A DNA stretch of 39,482 bases from an uncultured Alistipes sp. (GTDB lineage Bacteria > Bacteroidota > Bacteroidia > Bacteroidales > Rikenellaceae): NCBI GenBank assembly GCA_944321765.1, contig CALUMQ010000038.1, forward strand, positions 1 through 39,482. The letters run 5' to 3'. A model generated the notes under the pieces. It was not told the DNA's origin. It made no database searches and worked only from the letters and a program-made list of their open reading frames with translations. The stretch's first letter is position 1; each line of letters starts with the position of its first letter. This document shows positions 34,267 to 39,482 of the stretch, one piece after another. Position numbers and translations under genes: made by a program.

Positions 34267-37200
34267 TTAAAATGTGACATCCAGGCCCACGCCGTAGTAC
34301 CGCAGATTCGGGTAGTTACGCGCCGAGTTGGCACCTCCGGCATTCATGTTCGAACCGAACTCCGAGGACTCGGGATCGACGAACGTGCACTTGCTGAAGG
34401 TGAGCAGGTTCTGGGCATTGACGTAGATCTTGAACTTCGAGACGCCGAATTTCTTCGAGATGCGCGAAGGAAGCGTATAGCCCAGCTGGATATTTTTCAG
34501 ACGCATGTAGCTTCCGTCGAACATGTAGATGTCCGAGCCCATGCGGTAGTTGTTCTGGTTCGAAGGATCGGAGATGTCGGTCAGACGCGGCCAGCGGGCA
34601 TCGGTGTTCGTCGGGGTCCAGAAGTCGAGCTGATGCTCGTACATCGTGTAGCCGTAGTTCGAGTGGAACGGCTCGACGAGCTCACCGCGGATCATCATGT
34701 CACGCTTGAGCACACCCTGCAGGAATACCGAAAGATCGAAGCCCTTCCAGGCGACGTTGTAGGTGAAGCCGAACGAGTAGCGCGGGAAGGCGTTTCCGAG
34801 GTAGAAGCGGTCGTTCTCGTCGATCACGCCGTCGCCGTTGCGGTCCACGAACTTCAAGTCGCCGGGCTGCACGGTCTTGCCGACAGGGATGGCCGAGTTG
34901 GCGATCTCCTCGTAGCTCTGGAAGAATCCGTCGGTCTTGTATCCGTAGTAGGAGTTGAACGGAAGACCCTCGCGCGTGATGCGCCAGAACTCCTCCTGGC
35001 TGGAGATGGTCTCGAAACCTTCATACTTGAGCACCTCGTTCCACGAATCACCGATATTGAACTGGAAGTTGTGCATCCAGTCCTGCTTCTGCAGCGTGTA
35101 GTTGATGGTCAACTCCCAACCCTGCGTGCGCATCTCTCCGGCGTTGTAGTTCTGGAGCGTGGTTCCCAGCATGGCCGGGGTCTTCGGCGTCACCAGAATA
35201 TCGGTGGTGTGCTTGTTGAAGTAGTCGAATCCGAGGTTCAGCGAACCCTTGAAAAACGAAGCGTCGAAACCGATGTTGAAGGTCTTCGACACCTCCCAGC
35301 GCAGGTTGTCGGTACCGAGCTGGAAGCCGGCGCCGCCGACAGCCGAGTTGTTGAAGGCGTAGGTGTTCGCATAAACGTTGTAGGTGGTGAAATACTGGTA
35401 GTCGCCTACCGACTGGTTACCCAGCGTACCGTACGAACCGCGGATCTTCAGATCGCCGACATTGTCGCGGTAGCTCTCCATGAAGGGCTCCTCCGAGAGA
35501 CGCCAGCCGAGCGACACCGAGGGGAAGAAACCCCAGCGGAGGTCGGAGCGGAACTTCGACGATCCGTCGTAACGGAACGAGAACTCGGCGTAATAGCGGT
35601 CCGCATAGTCGTAGGAGGCACGTCCGAAGATCGACGTAAGGCTGGTGCGCGTGGTGTTCTCGGGGGTTACGGACGACGAGCCCAGCACAACCTCCGTACC
35701 GTCACCCTTGATACCGAGGTCATCGGCCCACTTCAGGCTGATCTGGTTCGATTCCGAGGTATAGGACTCGTTCGAGGCACCAAGCAGGGCGCTGACATGG
35801 TGCTTGCCGAAGGTGCGGTCGTAGTCGAGCATCAACTGCGAGTTGATCAGATAGGCCTGCTGGTTCCAGTCCTCCGACTTGTCATCGTTGTTGGCCGAAC
35901 GTCCGTCACCGATCGGGTTGCCCTGGGCATCGGTGTTGTAGAAGATCACTTCATAGGTGCGCGTATAGCGGTGGTTGGCGAAGACATCGGCACCCAGCAC
36001 GCCGCGCAGCTTCAGACCGTCGATGAGTTTCACCTCGGCCGAGAGGTTGGCATTCACATAGTCGTTGCGGTATTTGTTCCATCCTCCCTCCTTGAGAAGA
36101 CCCAGGGAGTTGAAGTCCGTCAGCTTGTCGTTGAGCAGGTACTTGCCCGTGGCGGGGTCGTACTGACGGTAATAATAATAGGTCGGAATACGCGAAGCAT
36201 TGGCGATGGCGTTTCCGTCGATCGTCGTCTTGCTGTTGTCGTGCGCATACGAAAGCAGCGCCGTCACCTTCAGTCGCTTGTACTCGGTGGTGATGTTCGT
36301 ACGGAAGTTGTAACGCTGACGTCCGTAGTTGGGACCGACGTAGTTGCTCTCCTGGTCGAAGTACCCGGCCGAAATCATGTAGGTCGTGCTTTCGCCGCCG
36401 CCCGAGAGGCTGACGTTGTAATTCTGCTGAAGAGCCGTCTTGAAGATCTCATCCATGAAATAGGTGCCGTTTCCGTGCGCCTTCAGGTCGCGGATCTGCT
36501 CGGCCGTGAACTCGGGAGCGAGGCCCGAATTGGCCTTGGCGATGTTGAGCAGCGTGGCGTTCTGCCATCCCTCGACCGGCGTGTAGAGCACCTCGGGATC
36601 CTGAACGCCGACCATGGCCGAGAGCTGAACCGTCGGAGCCTGGTTCTTCTTACCCTTCTTGGTGGTCACGAGCAGGACGCCATTGGCGGCACGCGAACCG
36701 TAGATGGCTGCCGTACCGGCATCCTTCAGCACGGAAACCGACTCGATATCCGACGGATTGAGCTTGTTGAAGCTCGAGTTGTCCGACACCAGACCGTCGA
36801 TAACGATCAGCGGCTCGTTGTTGTTCATCGTACCGATACCGCGGATGTTGATGTTGAGCTGGTTGTCGGCGGGGTCGTTGCTGCGCTGCTGGATCACCAG
36901 GCTCGGGGAGGTACCCTGCAGGGCCTGCGTAAGGTTGGCCACCGAACGTTCGGAGAGCACCTCCGACTTGACCTGATCGACGGCACCCACGGCACGCCGG
37001 CGTGTCGTTGTACCGTAACCGATCACGATCACCTCGTCGACCAGCTGCGTATCCTCCTTGAGTGTGACGTTGATCATCGTACGGTTGGCGACAGGGAACT
37101 TCTGCGTCGCGTAGCCGATGAACGAGAAGCTGAGTTCGGCGTCCGGAGGACACGAAAGTTCATATTCGCCGTTCAGATTGGTCGAGGCGCCCGTGGAAGT

Positions 37201-37389
37201 GCCCTCGACGAGGACCGTAACGCCGGGCAGCGGATTGCCCGCGGCATCCTTCACGACGCCCCGGACCGTCACCTTGGAAGCCTGTTCCAGAGCACTGACA
37301 TTCTGGTTCTCAGCCGAATATCCCAACATCGGGGGGGGGAGAATCAGCCACAGAACCGCTACAATGACCTGATACTTGAATTTAGTCAT
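34267..37389 (-). CDS. SusC/RagA-family TonB-dependent glycan importer
   Basis: SusC proteins are outer-membrane TonB-dependent transporters for oligosaccharides, paired with SusD. The 1040-residue protein has a signal peptide (about 1-24), a carboxypeptidase-regulatory-like domain (about 42-118, VRGVVKDAAGNPLPGVTV), the SusC motif VDEVIVIGYGTTTRRRAVGA leading into the plug (to about 245), and a barrel ending in Phe (GLDVTF). It opens the distal PUL operon and precedes susD by 14 bp. Codons 17-20 of the signal peptide contain nine consecutive C residues (37331-37339 on the plus strand, as G), giving Pro-Pro-Pro inside the hydrophobic core, which is odd for a signal peptide. Slippage there would frameshift the whole protein. 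Confidence 0.95.
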   Translation of the reverse strand: MTKFKYQVIVAVLWLILPPPMLGYSAENQNVSALEQASKVTVRGVVKDAAGNPLPGVTVLVEGTSTGASTNLNGEYELSCPPDAELSFSFIGYATQKFPVANRTMINVTLKEDTQLVDEVIVIGYGTTTRRRAVGAVDQVKSEVLSERSVANLTQALQGTSPSLVIQQRSNDPADNQLNINIRGIGTMNNNEPLIVIDGLVSDNSSFNKLNPSDIESVSVLKDAGTAAIYGSRAANGVLLVTTKKGKKNQAPTVQLSAMVGVQDPEVLYTPVEGWQNATLLNIAKANSGLAPEFTAEQIRDLKAHGNGTYFMDEIFKTALQQNYNVSLSGGGESTTYMISAGYFDQESNYVGPNYGRQRYNFRTNITTEYKRLKVTALLSYAHDNSKTTIDGNAIANASRIPTYYYYRQYDPATGKYLLNDKLTDFNSLGLLKEGGWNKYRNDYVNANLSAEVKLIDGLKLRGVLGADVFANHRYTRTYEVIFYNTDAQGNPIGDGRSANNDDKSEDWNQQAYLINSQLMLDYDRTFGKHHVSALLGASNESYTSESNQISLKWADDLGIKGDGTEVVLGSSSVTPENTTRTSLTSIFGRASYDYADRYYAEFSFRYDGSSKFRSDLRWGFFPSVSLGWRLSEEPFMESYRDNVGDLKIRGSYGTLGNQSVGDYQYFTTYNVYANTYAFNNSAVGGAGFQLGTDNLRWEVSKTFNIGFDASFFKGSLNLGFDYFNKHTTDILVTPKTPAMLGTTLQNYNAGEMRTQGWELTINYTLQKQDWMHNFQFNIGDSWNEVLKYEGFETISSQEEFWRITREGLPFNSYYGYKTDGFFQSYEEIANSAIPVGKTVQPGDLKFVDRNGDGVIDENDRFYLGNAFPRYSFGFTYNVAWKGFDLSVFLQGVLKRDMMIRGELVEPFHSNYGYTMYEHQLDFWTPTNTDARWPRLTDISDPSNQNNYRMGSDIYMFDGSYMRLKNIQLGYTLPSRISKKFGVSKFKIYVNAQNLLTFSKCTFVDPESSEFGSNMNAGGANSARNYPNLRYYGVGLDVTF
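37331..37339 (-). repeat. 9-bp poly-C tract in the SusC signal-peptide codons
   Basis: Nine C residues in a row on the coding strand, about 50 bp after the start codon. Homopolymer C/G tracts of this length near the 5' end of surface-protein genes are common slipped-strand phase-variation sites in bacteria; an assembly or base-calling error is the alternative. Confidence 0.6.
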
Positions 37390-37591
37390 AAGTAGATCTG
37401 TTTTTTAATGATAAACATAATTGTGACCCGGCAGACAGCCTGAAGGGGACCGACCGCCGGAATCGGGGAAGTGAATTTAATAGATGAGGTTGTGGAAAAG
37501 ATAGTCGCACATGTCGGGAGAGGCCGGCACACGCACAGAAGAGTTTCGTATTTCCATAAGCAAGTTGATTTAGGCGTTTTTTTAGGCAAAA

Positions 37592-37621
37592 CAAAGGTAT
37601 GCAATTACAAGAAGCCTCAAA
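37592..37621 (-). promoter_or_regulatory. Bacteroides-type promoter for the susC operon
   Basis: On the minus strand TTTG (37621-37618), 18 bp, and TACCTTTG (37599-37592) match both consensus boxes. The predicted leader is nearly 200 nt. A second -7-like box, TATTTTTG, lies upstream at 37641-37634 without a -33 element and is better placed relative to the putative operator. Confidence 0.55.
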
Positions 37622-37673
37622 AAATTCGCGGCGCAAAAATATGAAAAAGTACACGATCTGACACTACTTTGGC

Positions 37674-37697
37674 ACAAATTTGTATGTTTTCGCGACA
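37674..37697 (-). promoter_or_regulatory. Putative PUL operator, copy 2 (susC operon)
   Basis: Read towards susC it contains CGCGAAAACATAC followed by AAATTTGT. It is the partner of the site at 23496-23518 and lies 32 bp upstream of the TATTTTTG box at 37641-37634. An internal perfect palindrome ACAAATTTGT forms its proximal end. Confidence 0.5.
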
Positions 37698-38244
37698 CAA
37701 AAAAGGCTGTACAAAGGCATTTAACAGACAATTGGATGCAAAATCGTGCCGTCGCGAGCACAAAATCAGACAGTATTCTCAGCGAAAAATATATCTACAC
37801 AACCCCTTACAAATATGTAATTGACGGGCAATCCCAACAACCTTTCTCCATAGTGCCTTGCGGTGCAGCAGCGATCGACAATCCGGAATGCGGAGAGACT
37901 GCTGAAGGCCGACGAAACAACCGCCGGCGCCCCGATTTTCGCGTCTCTTAATACGACACGACTACCCCTCCACCCGGTCTGCTGATACGAGTGTACATGG
38001 CAGGAAGAGACTTCGATACCAAGGTGATTGCAGGTACCCCCTACCCCTCCCCTGCAGCATCAAAAGCCACGAACGGATTCTAGGGCTCATTTTCCGCAAT
38101 GTTATCAATCGCACCCGGAACTCCTGAAAGGATCGTTCCTGCACCTTTTCAAGAAGGATACTGCTGTAAGGGAGGGCTGATGGCGCCGCAACCAAGACTC
38201 GTGTAGAAACACACAAGACAAGCCGCGGAAGGTCCCCATAAGGA

Positions 38245-38282
38245 CAAAAAAGAGGCCCGTACACCAAGTACGAGCCTCTTTC
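38245..38282 (-). terminator. Terminator after nqrF
   Basis: Stem GAGGC..GTAC / GTAC..GCCTC with one bulge, followed on the minus strand by TTTTTT. It lies about 30 bp after the nqrF stop and probably ends the nqr operon. Confidence 0.8.
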
Positions 38283-38313
38283 ACAGCATTGCGGCTGCTG
38301 TTCCTGCAAGGGA

Positions 38314-39482
38314 TCAGCTTCCGAAATTGTCGTAGAGAATGTTCTCGGGCGGAACGCCGAGCGAATCGAGCATCTTCACCACCGAAGCAATCATCATCGG
38401 AGGTCCGCACATGAGGTAGATGCAGTCCTCGGGAGCCTGATGATTCTTCAGGTAGTTCTCGTAGAGCACGTTGTGTACGAAGCCCGGCGTATAGGGAACA
38501 CCTGCGGCATCGGCCTCCGGATCGGGACGGTCCAGTGCAAGGTGGAACGAGAAATTCGGGAATTCCTTCTCGATTTCGTGGAATTCGTGCAGATAAGGAG
38601 CCTCCTTCAGCGCACGGGCGCCATACCAGAACGATACGGGGCGCTTCGTCTTCTCGGTCTTGAACAGATGCATGATGTGGCTGCGCATGGGCGCCATACC
38701 GGCACCTCCGCCTACGAAGATCAGCTCCTGCGTATCGGGCAGGTTGTCCGGCAGGAAGAACTCTCCGTAAGGGCCCGAAATGGTCACCTTGTCACCCGGC
38801 TTGCGCGAGAAGATGTACGACGAGCAGATACCCGGATTCACCTTCATGAACGAGCCCGTGGCACGGTCGAACGGCGGCGTGGCAATACGGATGTTGAGCA
38901 TGATGATATTGCCCTCGGCCGGATGGTTGGCCATCGAATAGGCGCGGAACGTCGGTTCGGGATTCGTTGCCACAAGGTCCCACATCTTCATCTTGTCCCA
39001 GTCGGCGCGATAACGTTCGTCGATATCCATGTCCGAGAACTTGATGGCATCGTACTTCGGAATGTCGATCTGGATGTAGCCGCCGCTGCGGAACTTGAGG
39101 TTTTCGCCCTCGGGGAGCTTCACGACAAACTCCTTGAGGAAGGTCGAAATGTTGCGGTTCGAGACCACCGTGCACTCCCACTTCTTGACGCCCAGCACAG
39201 CCTCGGGAACCTTGATCTTGAGGTTCTCCTTGACCTTGACCTGGCAGCCGAGACGCCAGTGGTCCTTGGCCATCTTGCGGGAGATGAAACCCGTTTCGGT
39301 CGGAAGAATGTCACCGCCGCCTTCGAGCACCTGGCATTTGCACATGCCGCAGGAGCCGCCGCCACCGCAGGCCGAAGGGAGGAACACCTTGTTGTTGGCA
39401 AGCGTCGCGAGCAGCGTCGAGCCGCTCTCGGTGGTAATGACCTTCTCGCCGTTGTTGATGTCGATCGTCACAGCGCCCGAAG
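38314..39482 (-). CDS. nqrF: Na+-translocating NADH:quinone reductase subunit F, 5' end beyond the window
   Basis: NqrF accepts electrons from NADH and passes them via FAD and a 2Fe-2S centre into the Na+-pumping Nqr complex. The frame stays open to the right edge, so the N-terminal TM helix is missing; a GTG at 39471 is internal and not the true start. In the visible part the ferredoxin cluster cysteines are Cys35, Cys41, Cys44 (ACGGGGSCGMC) and Cys76 (LGC), numbering from that GTG. Downstream are the FAD motif RAYSMANHP, the NADH motif GGGAGMAPMRSH and the C-terminal MCGPPMM. NqrF is normally the last gene of nqrABCDEF, consistent with the terminator that follows. Confidence 0.96.
   Translation of the reverse strand, partial: SGAVTIDINNGEKVITTESGSTLLATLANNKVFLPSACGGGGSCGMCKCQVLEGGGDILPTETGFISRKMAKDHWRLGCQVKVKENLKIKVPEAVLGVKKWECTVVSNRNISTFLKEFVVKLPEGENLKFRSGGYIQIDIPKYDAIKFSDMDIDERYRADWDKMKMWDLVATNPEPTFRAYSMANHPAEGNIIMLNIRIATPPFDRATGSFMKVNPGICSSYIFSRKPGDKVTISGPYGEFFLPDNLPDTQELIFVGGGAGMAPMRSHIMHLFKTEKTKRPVSFWYGARALKEAPYLHEFHEIEKEFPNFSFHLALDRPDPEADAAGVPYTPGFVHNVLYENYLKNHQAPEDCIYLMCGPPMMIASVVKMLDSLGVPPENILYDNFGS

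Larger units (their letters stand above)
37390..38244. other. Long intergenic region upstream of the susC operon
   Basis: The first 200 bp are the likely susC leader. Promoter boxes (37592-37641) and the putative operator (37674-37697) follow. From about 37700 to 38244 I see no convincing gene: the short open frames there have no recognisable features and one is rich in Arg and Cys. It may hold part of the control region or degenerate sequence. Confidence 0.6.

Noticed and set aside
37736-37951. 71-codon plus-strand frame in the susC upstream region
   Set aside because: No RBS, no promoter pair and no recognisable domain; its end is Arg-rich in the manner of a chance frame.
37962-38309. 115-codon minus-strand frame between susC and nqrF
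   Set aside because: It starts inside the nqrF stop region, runs across the nqrF terminator, and encodes an Arg/Leu/Ser/Cys-rich peptide without features.
1-39482. CRISPR array, rRNA or insertion sequence
   Set aside because: I saw no regularly spaced repeats, rRNA-like stretch or IS transposase in the window.
39471-39482. GTG at 39471 as the true start of nqrF
   Set aside because: The frame stays open to the edge and NqrF needs an N-terminal TM helix that is not present downstream of this codon.

Overview
The window is GC-rich Bacteroidota DNA. The organism is most likely in the order Bacteroidales, and an Alistipes-like (Rikenellaceae) gut bacterium fits best. The support is: SusC/SusD pairs and SusE-like lipoproteins, a hybrid two-component (HTCS) regulator, lipoproteins with Bacteroidota-type signal peptides, promoters of the Bacteroides form (TTTG, about 18-20 bp, TAnnTTTG) in place of sigma70 boxes, and several pieces of Na+/PPi bioenergetics (an oxaloacetate decarboxylase alpha-type protein, a membrane pyrophosphatase, NqrF). 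The genus is an inference; no rRNA is present.

Layout. (1) 1-3055: the end of an integrated mobile element, with a partial winged-helix gene, an excisionase-like HTH gene, an unrecognised gene and a tyrosine recombinase, all on the minus strand. It stops at a 3' fragment of a CAU-anticodon tRNA (attachment-site scar) followed by a terminator. (2) 3206-4534: a lone, AT-richer gene for a two-TM protein with a degenerate Nudix domain, resembling membrane effectors of nucleotide-signalling defence systems but with no partner enzyme here. (3) 4605-15682: mostly chromosomal genes: biotin-dependent carboxyltransferase/decarboxylase, an Oar-like TonB-dependent receptor, a surface lipoprotein that joins two F5/8C (discoidin) domains to a calpain-like protease, a HAD phosphatase and a K+-dependent membrane pyrophosphatase. 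(4) 15867-37389: a large polysaccharide utilisation locus (PUL). (5) 37390-38313: a 0.9 kb intergenic region, then the 3' part of nqrF at the right edge.

The PUL has two minus-strand operons around a plus-strand HTCS regulator. The distal operon (37389 to 27907) encodes SusC, SusD, a one-module SusE-like lipoprotein, a two-module SusE-like lipoprotein and a GH76 lipoprotein: the outer-membrane binding, first-cut and import machinery. The proximal operon (23368 to 15867) encodes a second GH76, a GH125 exo-alpha-1,6-mannosidase, a DUF4964/5127/4965/1793 ('glutaminase A'-like) lipoprotein and a DUF1680/GH127-like lipoprotein. Two GH76 enzymes plus GH125 point to an alpha-1,6-mannan backbone as substrate. 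There is no GH92, GH38 or GH99 debranching enzyme in the window, so the target may be unbranched or already debranched mannan, or another glycan with an alpha-1,6-mannose core.

The most unusual observations are: the PUL regulator has lost every phosphotransfer residue I can identify (His to Gln in the kinase, Asp to Gly and Lys to Leu in the receiver) yet keeps an intact sensor and AraC domain; the two PUL operons share a 24-column upstream motif the same distance from identical TATTTTTG boxes; the SusC signal-peptide region contains a 9-bp poly-C tract that could mediate phase variation; and there is a discoidin-calpain surface protease. All functional calls come from reading the sequence; no database search was run.
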